Source: Xenorhabdus doucetiae (GTDB lineage: Bacteria > Pseudomonadota > Gammaproteobacteria > Enterobacterales > Enterobacteriaceae). Taken from it: a stretch of DNA of 64,000 nucleotides. The DNA lies in contig NZ_FO704550.1 in the NCBI RefSeq assembly GCF_000968195.1, positions 3,348,001 through 3,412,000 of the forward strand. The letters run 5' to 3'. Of the stretch, positions 1-8,679 are shown in pieces (the first letter of the stretch is position 1; every line of letters starts with the position of its first letter). The notes beneath the pieces are model-generated. The model did no database searches, was not told the DNA's origin, and worked only from the letters and a program-made list of their open reading frames with translations. Both the position numbers and the translations under genes were made by a program.

Positions 1-2543
1 AGGATATCGATAGCCATACTCCCATGATGCAGCAGTATCTGCGCCTGAAAGCACAGCACCCGGATATTCTGCTGCTTTACCGGATGGGGGATTTTTACGA
101 GTTGTTCTATGACGATGCCAAAAAGGCGGCGAAGTTACTGGATATCTCCCTCACCAAACGTGGGCAATCGGCAGGTCAGCCTATCCCTATGGCGGGCGTT
201 CCTTATCACGCGATTGAAAACTATCTGGCAAAACTGGTACAACTCGGTGAATCCGCGGCAATCTGTGAACAAGTTGGTGATCCTGCCACCAGTAAAGGCC
301 CGGTTGAACGCAAAGTTGTCCGTATTGTCACCCCCGGTACGGTCACTGATGAAGCCTTGCTACAGGAGCGTCAGGATAATTTGCTGGCGGCTATCTGGCA
401 TGATAGCCAGGGTTTTGGTTACGCGACGCTGGATATCACTTCTGGCCGTTTCCGGGTTGCCGAGATGCCCGACGAAGAGACTATTGCCGCAGAACTGCAA
501 CGCACTCGTCCCGCGGAATTGCTCTATCCTGAAACCTTTGGGCCGATGGCGCTGATTGAACGTTGTCATGGCCTGCGCAGACGCTCCATGTGGGAGTTTG
601 AGCTGGATACAGCAAGACAGCAACTGAATTTGCAATTTGGCACCCGTGACTTGATTGGCTTCGGCGTGGAAAAGGCGACGCTCGCCCTGCGTGCAGCCGG
701 CTGTTTGCTGCAATATGTCAAAGATACTCAGCGCACTGCCCTGCCCCATATCCGCAGCCTGACGATGGAGCGTCAGCAGGAAACAGTCATTATGGATGCC
801 GCCACCCGCCGTAATCTGGAGCTGACGCAAAATTTATCCGGTGGCACTGAGAATACGCTGGCTTCAGTCCTCGATCAATGTGTGACGCCAATGGGCAGCC
901 GCATGCTGAAACGCTGGCTGCATACGCCAATCCGCAATAAAGCGGTGCTGGAAAATCGTCATCAAGCCATTTCCGCATTACAGGAAATCGGCTATGAATT
1001 GCAGCCGTTTTTGCGGCAGGTCGGTGACTTAGAGCGTGTACTCGCCCGTCTTGCGCTTCGCTCTGCCCGTCCCCGTGATTTGGCCAGAATGCGCCATGCT
1101 TTCCAGCAATTGCCCGATATTCATCAGATCCTGATATCCTCCGAGTTCCCCTATATTCAGGCACTACAGCAGCGTGTGGGGAATTTTGATGAATTGCAGA
1201 CCTTACTGGAGAGAGCCATTGTCGAAACACCGCCTGTTCTGGTGCGTGACGGCGGCGTGATTGCCACGGGTTATAATGCGGAGCTGGATGAGTGGCGGGC
1301 ACTGGCCGATGGTGCCAGTGATTATCTGGATAAACTGGAGATACGCGAACGCGAAAAACTCGGTATTGATACCCTGAAAGTGGGCTTTAATGCGGTACAT
1401 GGTTACTATATCCAAGTGAGTCGTGGACAGAGCCATTTAGTCCCTATCCATTATGTTCGTCGTCAAACGCTGAAAAATGCCGAACGCTATATCATTCCTG
1501 AATTAAAGGAATATGAAGACAAGGTACTCACCTCCAAAGGCAAAGCACTTGCCATCGAAAAAGCGCTGTACGAAGAGTTATTCGATCTGTTGCTGCCTCA
1601 TCTGGCCGATTTGCAAACCAGTGCCGAAGCGTTGTCAGAGCTGGATGTCCTGGCAAACCTCGCCGAACGTGCTGAAACGCTGAATTACACCTGCCCGACC
1701 CTGACGGATAAAGTCGGTATCCAGATCACCGGTGGCCGGCATCCGGTTGTCGAGCAAGTATTAAGCGAACCGTTTATTTCTAACCCATTGACGCTTTCTT
1801 CACAACGCCGCTTGCTGATTATTACCGGCCCGAATATGGGAGGAAAAAGTACCTATATGCGTCAAACAGCGTTGATTACGCTGATGGCCTATATCGGCAG
1901 TTTTGTTCCGGCCGAAAAAGCGGTTATTGGCCCTGTCGATCGCATCTTTACCCGTGTCGGGGCCTCTGATGATCTGGCCTCCGGGCGCTCTACCTTTATG
2001 GTGGAAATGACCGAAACCGCCAACATCCTGCATAACGCGACAGAACACAGTTTGGTTTTGATGGATGAGATCGGCCGTGGTACATCGACTTATGACGGCT
2101 TATCCCTTGCCTGGGCTTGTGCTGAAAATTTAGCTAACCGCATCAAGGCGATGACGCTGTTTGCGACTCACTATTTCGAGCTGACAACACTGCCTGAAAA
2201 ACTGGAAGGCGTCGTCAATATCCATCTTGATGCGGTCGAGCATGGCGATACCATTGCTTTCATGCACACGGTACAGGAAGGTGCAGCAAGCAAGAGTTAT
2301 GGGCTTGCCGTGGCTTCGCTGGCGGGTGTCCCGCGCGATGTGATTAAACGCGCCCGCCAAAAATTGAAAGAGTTGGAATCGCTCTCCAATCATGCGACAG
2401 CCGGCTATGTTGATACACCACAATTAACGCTGCTGACAGAAGAAACGTCTCCGGCCGTTGAAGCATTGGAAAACCTCAATCCAGATACCTTGACACCCCG
2501 TCAGGCATTGGAATGGATTTATCGGCTGAAAGATATGGTTTAA
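1..2543 (+). CDS. mutS: DNA mismatch repair protein MutS (5' end outside window)
   Basis: MutS binds mismatches and small loops in new DNA and recruits MutL. The frame is open from base 3, before the first in-window ATG at 24, reading DIDSHTPMM, so the real start lies a few codons upstream of the window. The mismatch-reading Phe-X-Glu motif is visible as GDFYELFYDD near residue 25 of the visible part. The ABC-type ATPase has the Walker A motif GPNMGGKST near residue 600 and the Walker B/signature stretch DEIGRGTSTYDG near residue 680. Length is essentially that of E. coli MutS (853 aa). It ends at TAA 2541-2543, just before miaE. Identity is certain; only the 5' end is missing. Confidence 0.98.
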   Translation, partial: DIDSHTPMMQQYLRLKAQHPDILLLYRMGDFYELFYDDAKKAAKLLDISLTKRGQSAGQPIPMAGVPYHAIENYLAKLVQLGESAAICEQVGDPATSKGPVERKVVRIVTPGTVTDEALLQERQDNLLAAIWHDSQGFGYATLDITSGRFRVAEMPDEETIAAELQRTRPAELLYPETFGPMALIERCHGLRRRSMWEFELDTARQQLNLQFGTRDLIGFGVEKATLALRAAGCLLQYVKDTQRTALPHIRSLTMERQQETVIMDAATRRNLELTQNLSGGTENTLASVLDQCVTPMGSRMLKRWLHTPIRNKAVLENRHQAISALQEIGYELQPFLRQVGDLERVLARLALRSARPRDLARMRHAFQQLPDIHQILISSEFPYIQALQQRVGNFDELQTLLERAIVETPPVLVRDGGVIATGYNAELDEWRALADGASDYLDKLEIREREKLGIDTLKVGFNAVHGYYIQVSRGQSHLVPIHYVRRQTLKNAERYIIPELKEYEDKVLTSKGKALAIEKALYEELFDLLLPHLADLQTSAEALSELDVLANLAERAETLNYTCPTLTDKVGIQITGGRHPVVEQVLSEPFISNPLTLSSQRRLLIITGPNMGGKSTYMRQTALITLMAYIGSFVPAEKAVIGPVDRIFTRVGASDDLASGRSTFMVEMTETANILHNATEHSLVLMDEIGRGTSTYDGLSLAWACAENLANRIKAMTLFATHYFELTTLPEKLEGVVNIHLDAVEHGDTIAFMHTVQEGAASKSYGLAVASLAGVPRDVIKRARQKLKELESLSNHATAGYVDTPQLTLLTEETSPAVEALENLNPDTLTPRQALEWIYRLKDMV

Positions 2544-2591
2544 CAATGGCTGGAATAACCATGATTGGAACAGCAACGACTGGAACAACAA
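2542..2591 (+). repeat. 15-bp tandem repeat carrying miaE start codons
   Basis: Three imperfect 15-bp units run from 2542, 2557 and 2572 and share the core TGGAA near their 3' ends. A partial fourth unit contains ATG 2591. Each TGGAA sits 6 to 8 bases before the next in-frame ATG, so the repeat multiplies a weak ribosome-binding-site/start module between mutS and miaE. Confidence 0.75.
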
Positions 2592-3355
2592 TGAAGTTTG
2601 ATACCAATCTGTTAGCGCCCATTTATCAATTTTTGCAGTGCGAAACACCCGACCAGTGGGTAGAAAAAGCTCGCCAACCCGCGAGCTTGCCGATTTTGTT
2701 GCGCGATCACCTGCTATGTGAATTGAAAGCGGCACAAAGTGCCATGTTCTTAATTCGTAAATATGCCGTTGATCCTGAGAGTGCGGATACTCTGCTGGCT
2801 TGGTTTCAACCCTATGAAGATTTTGCCTATAAAAAAATAGGCGATATCCATTCATTGAAAGGCAAAAATCAGGCTACCAAGCAGATTACCGCCCGGCCGA
2901 AATCACCTTATAGTCAGGATCTTATCGATAAGATGGTGCTATTGATTAAGGAAGAGCTGCATCATTTTTATCAGGTATTGGAAATCATGGAGGCCAAAGG
3001 AATAAGCTATGACAATATCAGCGCCAGCCGCTATGCTAAATCCCTGTTCCAACATATCACCCACCATGAACCTTATACGTTGGTCGATAAGTTGATTATT
3101 GGTGCCTATATTGAAGCGCGTTCATGTGAACGTTTCGCAAAATTGGCTCCCCATTTGGATGAAGGTCTGGGTAAATTTTATATTTCCCTGCTGCGTTCAG
3201 AAGCTCGCCATTATCAAGATTATTTGGCACTGGCTCAGTCAATATCTAAAGAAGATATTACAGCAAGGGTGAATTATTTCGGTCAGGTTGAAGCAGAGCT
3301 TATTCAAACGCCCGATCGTGATTTTAAATTTCATAGTGGTATTCCCATTATCTAA
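2546..3355 (+). CDS. miaE: tRNA-(ms2io6A37) hydroxylase MiaE
   Basis: MiaE is a diiron monooxygenase that hydroxylates the isopentenyl group of ms2i6A at tRNA position 37, after MiaA and MiaB. The protein is helical and ferritin-like, with the expected metal-ligand Glu/His spacing (KEELHHFYQV near the middle, SEARHYQDYL towards the end). Three in-frame ATGs (2546, 2561, 2591) are carried on a 15-bp tandem repeat. By family alignment the conserved protein begins at MKFDTNLLAP (2591), giving 254 aa; I report the longest start that does not overlap mutS. The frame also stays open into the mutS end (ATG 2513), which is probably not used. E. coli K-12 lacks miaE; Salmonella has it. Confidence 0.93.
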   Translation: MAGITMIGTATTGTTMKFDTNLLAPIYQFLQCETPDQWVEKARQPASLPILLRDHLLCELKAAQSAMFLIRKYAVDPESADTLLAWFQPYEDFAYKKIGDIHSLKGKNQATKQITARPKSPYSQDLIDKMVLLIKEELHHFYQVLEIMEAKGISYDNISASRYAKSLFQHITHHEPYTLVDKLIIGAYIEARSCERFAKLAPHLDEGLGKFYISLLRSEARHYQDYLALAQSISKEDITARVNYFGQVEAELIQTPDRDFKFHSGIPII

Positions 3356-3396
3356 AATGGATAAATTAAATATACTCGTTGTACTACAAAATGCAT

Positions 3397-3429
3397 TTAT
3401 TATCTCCCCGCGCCGTGGGGAGATAATAA
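3397..3429 (+). terminator. palindrome, possible miaE terminator
   Basis: Arms TTATTATCTCCCC and GGGGAGATAATAA form a perfect 13-bp stem with a 7-base loop, 42 bases after the miaE stop. No clear T-run follows the GC part, though the A/T-rich stem base could serve in either direction. It could also be a dispersed palindromic repeat. Confidence 0.55.
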
Positions 3430-3491
3430 ACTGTTTTCGTTTTGTGAGCGGCAACTTGAAATTTATAGGGTATAAATAAGTGAATAAATAA

Positions 3492-3516
3492 AAGGTGGGC
3501 TTATTTAGCCCACCTT
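3492..3516 (-). terminator. rpoS transcription terminator
   Basis: A 9-bp stem AAGGTGGGC / GCCCACCTT with a 7-base loop. Read on the minus strand it is followed by TTTATTTATT, as expected for an intrinsic terminator of rpoS, whose stop codon lies about 220 bases upstream. Confidence 0.7.
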
Positions 3517-3663
3517 AGGATTACTATCTATATACCTTTATCTTTCAATTGTCACTTTGGAAATGACTTCTACATTTTCCAATCACCGAGTTATCTAGCT
3601 GTCTAGTTATCTCTGTTCTGGAAATGTATTTATTTTCCACCACGCTGCAATTTGAAATTTCTT

Positions 3664-3738
3664 AGGTATAAATTTTCTATGTATAAATTTCTTTTGTATA
3701 AGTTGCTTTTTTATAAGCTGTTTTTGTATAAACAACTA
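3664..3738. repeat. degenerate ~16-bp tandem repeat downstream of rpoS
   Basis: About five head-to-tail units of 15 to 17 bp built around GTATAA followed by TT(G/C)-rich sequence. The last unit touches the rpoS stop codon. The repeat therefore forms the start of the rpoS 3' untranslated region. Confidence 0.65.
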
Positions 3739-4731
3739 AGTGCGGAATAATGATTCCATATTCAAGCCTTGGGTATGCAATATATCTTTAAGACGTCGCA
3801 ATCCCTCAACTTGGATCTGACGAACTCTCTCCCTTGTTAAGCCGATTTCTCGTCCAACATCTTCTAATGTTTCTGCTTCGTATCCAAGCAAACCGAAACG
3901 ACGAGCCAAAACTTCGCGCTGTTTTGCGTTCAGTTCAAACAACCATTTCACGATACTCTGTTTCATATCATCATCTTGAATGGTGGTTTCCGGCCCTGTG
4001 TCATTTTCATCAGATAAAATATCCAATAAGGCTTTATCTGAATCGCCACTAATTGGTGTATCGACAGAAGTAATGCGTTCGTTAAGCCGCATCATACGAC
4101 TTACGTCTTCAACAGGTTTATCCAGTTTTTCCGCAATTTCTTCGATACTGGGTTCATGATCCAATGTATGTGCCAGTTCTCTTGCAGTACGTAAATAGAC
4201 ATTTAATTCCTTGACGATGTGAATAGGCAGACGAATTGTGCGAGTTTGATTCATGATGGCACGTTCAATAGTTTGACGGATCCACCATGTCGCATAAGTA
4301 GAAAAACGAAAACCTTTTTCTGGATCAAATTTTTCCACTGCACGAATCAGCCCGAGATTACCTTCTTCAATCAAATCTAACAGTGCCAATCCACGATTGC
4401 TATATCGGCGGGATATTTTGACAACCAATCGCAAATTACTTTCAATCATACGTTGGCGTGCAGCAACATCTCCTCGCAGTGCTCGTCTGGCAAAAAGAAC
4501 CTCTTCCTCTGCTGTCAGCAGAGGTGAGAAACCAATCTCTCCAAGATAAAGTTGTGTTGCATCGAGCACCCGTTGGTTGACTCCTTGCAACAAATCCAAA
4601 TCTTCATCAAGACCAGTTAATTCATCCTCATCTTTCAGCAACGCTTCATCAAAGTCATCAGCTTCCATGCTATTTTCGTCTAAATCCGCATCATCATACA
4701 ACTTATTAACTTTAAGCGTACTTTGGCTCAT
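3736..4731 (-). CDS. rpoS: RNA polymerase sigma factor RpoS
   Basis: Stationary-phase and general-stress sigma factor (sigma-38), 331 aa, the usual length. An acidic N-terminal region is followed by sigma region 2, with EEGNLGLIRAVEKFDPEKGF and FSTYATWWIRQTIERA (residues about 140-180), and by region 4 with a helix-turn-helix (GLTRERVRQIQVEGL) near the C-terminus. The start is supported by an AGGAG ribosome binding site about 10 bases upstream. It lies just downstream of nlpD; in E. coli the main rpoS promoter is inside nlpD, and the same order suggests the same here. Identity is certain. Confidence 0.98.
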   Translation of the reverse strand: MSQSTLKVNKLYDDADLDENSMEADDFDEALLKDEDELTGLDEDLDLLQGVNQRVLDATQLYLGEIGFSPLLTAEEEVLFARRALRGDVAARQRMIESNLRLVVKISRRYSNRGLALLDLIEEGNLGLIRAVEKFDPEKGFRFSTYATWWIRQTIERAIMNQTRTIRLPIHIVKELNVYLRTARELAHTLDHEPSIEEIAEKLDKPVEDVSRMMRLNERITSVDTPISGDSDKALLDILSDENDTGPETTIQDDDMKQSIVKWLFELNAKQREVLARRFGLLGYEAETLEDVGREIGLTRERVRQIQVEGLRRLKDILHTQGLNMESLFRT

Positions 4732-4783
4732 CAGCTGCTCCTACCCATGATAATGCGGGCAGGATTTCAGATCCTGCCCCGGT

Positions 4784-5854
4784 TTATCGCTGCGGAAGAT
4801 AACGCAGCGGGTTTACGGATTTTCCCTTATAGCGAATTTCAAAATGCAATCTTACTGAACTTGTCCCGGTGCTACCCATAGTGGCAATTTTTTGCCCCGC
4901 TTGAACATCCTGCTGCTCACGAACTAACATTGTGTCGTTGTGGGCATAAGCACTTAGGTAGTCATCGTTATGTTTTATTATTATTAAGTTGCCGTATCCG
5001 CGTAATGCATTTCCGGCATAAACTACTTTTCCACTAGCTGTTGCAAATACAGGTTGGCCACGGCTTCCCGCAATATCAATACCTCTATTTCCTCCTTTAG
5101 AATCAGAGAAGCCCTCGAGAATTTTTCCTTCTGCCGGCCACCTCCAACTATTAATAGTATCAATACCATTAATAGCGCTATTTATTCCCGTATCCGTTGC
5201 TGTAGATACTTTTGTAGAGGCATCGTCGCTACCAGAAATAGTTTCTTTTGGCAACATTTTTCCTGACCTTGGTCTATCAATAGTTGCAGGATACGCATTA
5301 ATTTTTTGAAAATCAACCTGCTTAATTTTAGATTGAGTGCTATTTGATGCTATTAATACACTATTTTTGGAGGTTGTATTACCTATTCTCAGGATCTGGC
5401 CAACATTTAAGCTATAAGGCTCTGAAATGTTATTTCTGAGAGCCAGATCACGGAAGTCAGCACCGGTAATCCAGGCGATGTAAAACAAGGTATCACCATG
5501 TTTAACCGTGTAAGTACTCCCGTTGTAGCTTCCTTTGGGGATATTCTCGTAGTTACGACTATAGACAATCCTCCCTTGAGACGAGCTGCCATTAGCAGCA
5601 TCATTCACTGGCAGACGGCTTTTAGCAGCATGATTATCTGATATGCGATTTGTTGAAATTGAAGAAGGAGAAGATGGCATTGGTGTCGAAATTGATGACG
5701 GTCTGGAGAATAATCCTCCATTTTTCTCTTTATTATCGATATTCACTATTGGGGCTGGACGATTTGGTGTATTGCTACAACCTACCAGCATGGCTCCCAT
5801 AACAGTGCTAGCGATTATCCACTTTATTTTTTTCACTGGGTTTCCTAGATTCAT
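4784..5854 (-). CDS. nlpD: lipoprotein NlpD, amidase activator
   Basis: Outer-membrane lipoprotein that activates cell-wall amidase AmiC at the division site. A signal peptide ends in lipobox LVGC (Cys26). A Ser/Pro-rich linker follows, then a LysM peptidoglycan-binding domain (TYTVKHGDTLF, residues about 114-158) and a C-terminal M23/LytM domain (about 245-350). The LytM domain is degenerate, as in E. coli NlpD: Asn replaces the first zinc-binding His (NRGIDIAG) and Arg-Leu-His replaces His-X-His, so it should be regulatory and not catalytic. GGGGAA precedes the start. It sits between pcm and rpoS as in E. coli. Confidence 0.97.
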   Translation of the reverse strand: MNLGNPVKKIKWIIASTVMGAMLVGCSNTPNRPAPIVNIDNKEKNGGLFSRPSSISTPMPSSPSSISTNRISDNHAAKSRLPVNDAANGSSSQGRIVYSRNYENIPKGSYNGSTYTVKHGDTLFYIAWITGADFRDLALRNNISEPYSLNVGQILRIGNTTSKNSVLIASNSTQSKIKQVDFQKINAYPATIDRPRSGKMLPKETISGSDDASTKVSTATDTGINSAINGIDTINSWRWPAEGKILEGFSDSKGGNRGIDIAGSRGQPVFATASGKVVYAGNALRGYGNLIIIKHNDDYLSAYAHNDTMLVREQQDVQAGQKIATMGSTGTSSVRLHFEIRYKGKSVNPLRYLPQR

Positions 5855-6006
5855 ACTTTATTCCCCCATAAAGGCAAATATAAGTGCAAATAACGATGAT
5901 TTATAAAGAAATTTAGAATCACTAAAGACTTAAAGCGAAACATTTTGCTTAATTTCAGAAAAAATAACAGCCAATTTGAATATTTCCTGTCAAATAAATT
6001 AGCTGA

Positions 6007-6633
6007 TTATGCTAGCTCGCCTTGAATTAGGGGTACAAAACGGACAGATTCGATAATGTCGCCATGAAAATCATTCCCATAACGATGTAACACTTTCAGT
6101 AATTGAGTACGCTCACCGACGGGCAAAACCATCACACCGCCATCGGCAAGCTGATGAAGTAGCGCCTGCGGAATTTCGGGTGGTGCGGCGGTAACAATGA
6201 TGGCGTCAAAAGGCCCTTTTGATAGCCATCCATTCCAGCCATCACCGTGGCGGGTTGAAATATTGTGCAGGTCGAGTTGTTTTAATCGGCGTTTAGCCTG
6301 CCACTGTAATCCCTTAATCCGCTCTACGGAAAAAACGTGTTTGGCTAAATGGGCAAGTATTGCTGTTTGATAACCTGAGCCTGTCCCAATTTCCAATACA
6401 TTGGATTCAGGGGTTAAATTCAGTAACTCTGTCATGCGGGCAACAATATAAGGTTGGGATATGGTTTGCCCATGACCAATGGGCAGCGCGGTATTTTCAT
6501 ACGCCTTATGTGCAAGGGCTTCGTCTACAAAACATTCCCGAGGTACTCTGCCAATAATCTCCAATAGGTGCTCATTGTGAATCCCTTGCTGACGCAATTG
6601 CGCCAGCAAATTTTTCATCGACCGGTTTAACAT
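6007..6633 (-). CDS. pcm: protein-L-isoaspartate O-methyltransferase
   Basis: Repairs age-damaged proteins by methylating isoaspartyl residues with S-adenosylmethionine. The SAM-binding motif VLEIGTGSGYQTA is clear, as is the family stretch PIGHGQTISQPYIVARM. The frame opens at 6663, but the family start aligns with MLNRSMKNLL at 6633, giving 208 aa, the normal length. This start overlaps the last 7 bases of surE, so the two are probably translationally coupled. The surE-pcm-nlpD-rpoS order is the conserved enterobacterial stress cluster. Confidence 0.96.
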   Translation of the reverse strand: MLNRSMKNLLAQLRQQGIHNEHLLEIIGRVPRECFVDEALAHKAYENTALPIGHGQTISQPYIVARMTELLNLTPESNVLEIGTGSGYQTAILAHLAKHVFSVERIKGLQWQAKRRLKQLDLHNISTRHGDGWNGWLSKGPFDAIIVTAAPPEIPQALLHQLADGGVMVLPVGERTQLLKVLHRYGNDFHGDIIESVRFVPLIQGELA

Positions 6634-7391
6634 TCCCCAATATCCCCGACTTTTGCCAACCAATCATTTATCAGTTCTTGAGCTTTGTAAGCCGTTAAGT
6701 CCACCTGCAAGGGGGTAATGGAGACAAATCCCTCTTCCACCGCAGCAAAATCCGTTTCAGGCCCAAAATCACTTTTTTCTCCCGGAGGGCCTATCCAATA
6801 AAGCATATTGCCTTTGGGATCTTCCAGGGCATAGACGTGTTCAGCCGCACTGCGGCTACCACAACGCGTCACCCGAAACCCTTTGATTTGTTCAATGGGA
6901 ATATCAGGAACGTTAATATTCAGAATATTGCCCGCCCTCAATGGAGATTTTTGCAGCAAAGCTAATAAACGCACTGTCACTTCTGCCGCTGTGTCGTAAT
7001 ATTTGTCGCCATTGAGTGAGACTGCCAGTGCGGGTAATCCTAAGTGACGCCCTTCCATTGCAGCCGCAACCGTGCCAGAGTAAATGACGTCATCACCGAG
7101 GTTGGGGCCACAGTTGATGCCTGAAACAACAATATCAGGACGAGGACGGACCAGATTATTCACGCCCAAATAGACACAATCCGTCGGTGTCCCTTCCTGA
7201 ACCGCAATATCACCATTGTTCAACGTATTGATGCGCAAAGGGCGATCCAGCGTTAAGGCATTTGACGCACCACTACGGTTACGGTCAGGTGCAACGACCT
7301 GAACATGATAGTGTTTCCGCAATGTAGCCGCTAAGGTTTGAATACCCGGCGCGGTGACACCATCATCGTTACTCAGCAATATCCGCAGCAT
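6627..7391 (-). CDS. surE: 5'/3'-nucleotidase SurE
   Basis: Metal-dependent survival nucleotidase acting on nucleoside monophosphates and short polyphosphate. Metal-binding residues are seen in ILLSNDDG at the N-terminus and in VSGINCGPNLGDDVIYSGTVAAAMEG near residues 85-110. Length of 254 aa is typical. A weak AAGAGAT precedes the ATG at 7391. It is the first gene of a compact surE-pcm unit; truD lies 190 bp upstream on the same strand, which is close but not overlapping. Confidence 0.97.
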   Translation of the reverse strand: MLRILLSNDDGVTAPGIQTLAATLRKHYHVQVVAPDRNRSGASNALTLDRPLRINTLNNGDIAVQEGTPTDCVYLGVNNLVRPRPDIVVSGINCGPNLGDDVIYSGTVAAAMEGRHLGLPALAVSLNGDKYYDTAAEVTVRLLALLQKSPLRAGNILNINVPDIPIEQIKGFRVTRCGSRSAAEHVYALEDPKGNMLYWIGPPGEKSDFGPETDFAAVEEGFVSITPLQVDLTAYKAQELINDWLAKVGDIGEC

Positions 7392-7581
7392 TGATATATC
7401 TCTTTGATTTTATTAAGAATGACAGAGGTTAATATAATAACTTACCCTGTGTTGTTCTGTTTGTCTGGTATAACCTATGATTGGACAATATTAAGGCTAT
7501 CAGAAAATGGTTTGATCTTAGCATGACGCTGACAGTTTTGTGGAGCGCTTTGCATTCAGGCCATATAACTAGCCAGAACCA

Positions 7582-8631
7582 TTATTCTGCAATATCCGTC
7601 GCCTTATTTTGATCCTGATTGATAAGTTCTCTGACCACACTGGTTGCAAAGCTACCGGATGGCAGAGAGAAATGAAGGGTGATGGTTTGGTCATCTTGCC
7701 ATTCCCAACGCAGATTAAGCGGTTTCACCAATATTGCCCGACGGGCGCTCTCCACGCGTTCACGTTTGACCAATGCCCAAAGCGATTCGTAATCCAATAA
7801 ACACTGCTGCTCGAAATTCAGAGCCTGATGCTGCGTGCCCAACGCTTTGTCTCCCGGTAAAGGCGCGGTGATTTGTAACTCGCCATCCATGACTCGCTGC
7901 TGCAACACCGACAATTCAGATTCATCCGCCACAAACCAGCTACCACGCCCGGTTAATTGTAACGCATCACCTTTTTTTACCTGCTGATGTTCACCCTGTG
8001 CGATACGTCGGCTGGCAATGGCATTAAACATAGCGCTACGGCAAGCAGAAAGGTAAAAACTGCGGCGGCTGCGTTCTTTGACATGAATTTCATTGGCCGC
8101 CCAGCGTTGTGCCTGAACGATATTTTGCCCATCCCGTCCGAAACGCTGTTCACCAAAGTAATTGGGGATGCCGGTTTGCGCGATCTGCTGTAAGCGTTTT
8201 TCCACCGATTGCCGGTCAGAGATTTCCCTTAATACCAGCGTGAAATCATTGCCCTTCAATGCACCAATCCGTAGTTTGCGTTTCTGGCGGGACGTTGCCA
8301 GTACTTCACAACCTTCAAGTTGAAATGCCGCTAAGTCCGGATCTTGTTTTCCCGGCAAATGCAGGCAAAACCACTGTTCCGTCACGGCATTACGATCTTT
8401 CAATCCCGCATAGCTGACAGAGCGCGCCGCTATTTTGGCAAAACGGGCAAGATGATCCGCGACAAATTGGGTGTTACATCCCGTTTTACGGATATGTACC
8501 ATTAAGTGTTCACCTTCTCCATCCGGAGAAAATCCCAAGTCTTCGCGAACAATAAAATCTTCTGGTGTGGCTTTAACAACGCCGGTCGCTTCCGGTTGAC
8601 CATAAAACCAATGTAATTCACTCAATGCCAT
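7582..8631 (-). CDS. truD: tRNA pseudouridine(13) synthase TruD
   Basis: Forms pseudouridine at position 13 of tRNA-Glu. The catalytic Asp is in GLKDRNAVTEQW, and the family motif FGEQRFGRDGQN is visible. The frame opens at a TTG at 8664, but the family N-terminus aligns with MALSELHWFYGQP at 8631, which has AAAGAA upstream and gives 349 aa, as in E. coli. Just before it two near-identical AAAAGAATTG segments occur in tandem. It follows ispF by about 50 bp, matching the E. coli ispD-ispF-truD-surE order. Confidence 0.96.
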   Translation of the reverse strand: MALSELHWFYGQPEATGVVKATPEDFIVREDLGFSPDGEGEHLMVHIRKTGCNTQFVADHLARFAKIAARSVSYAGLKDRNAVTEQWFCLHLPGKQDPDLAAFQLEGCEVLATSRQKRKLRIGALKGNDFTLVLREISDRQSVEKRLQQIAQTGIPNYFGEQRFGRDGQNIVQAQRWAANEIHVKERSRRSFYLSACRSAMFNAIASRRIAQGEHQQVKKGDALQLTGRGSWFVADESELSVLQQRVMDGELQITAPLPGDKALGTQHQALNFEQQCLLDYESLWALVKRERVESARRAILVKPLNLRWEWQDDQTITLHFSLPSGSFATSVVRELINQDQNKATDIAE

Positions 8632-8679
8632 GCTTATTTCTTTACCCAATTCTTTTACAATCAATTCTTTTATAAACAG

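Larger units (their letters stand above)
3356..3735. other. miaE-rpoS intergenic region, 380 bp
   Basis: No gene is seen here. It separates the convergent miaE and rpoS genes and holds a 13-bp-stem palindrome (3397-3429), a likely rpoS terminator (3492-3516) and a degenerate tandem repeat (3664-3738). The rest is AT-rich and unassigned. The mutS-rpoS interval is known to vary strongly among enteric bacteria. Confidence 0.8.

Noticed and set aside
2513..2590. miaE start inside the mutS 3' end
   Set aside because: The added N-terminus is the shifted-frame reading of mutS codons and of the 15-bp repeat; family alignment begins at 2591.
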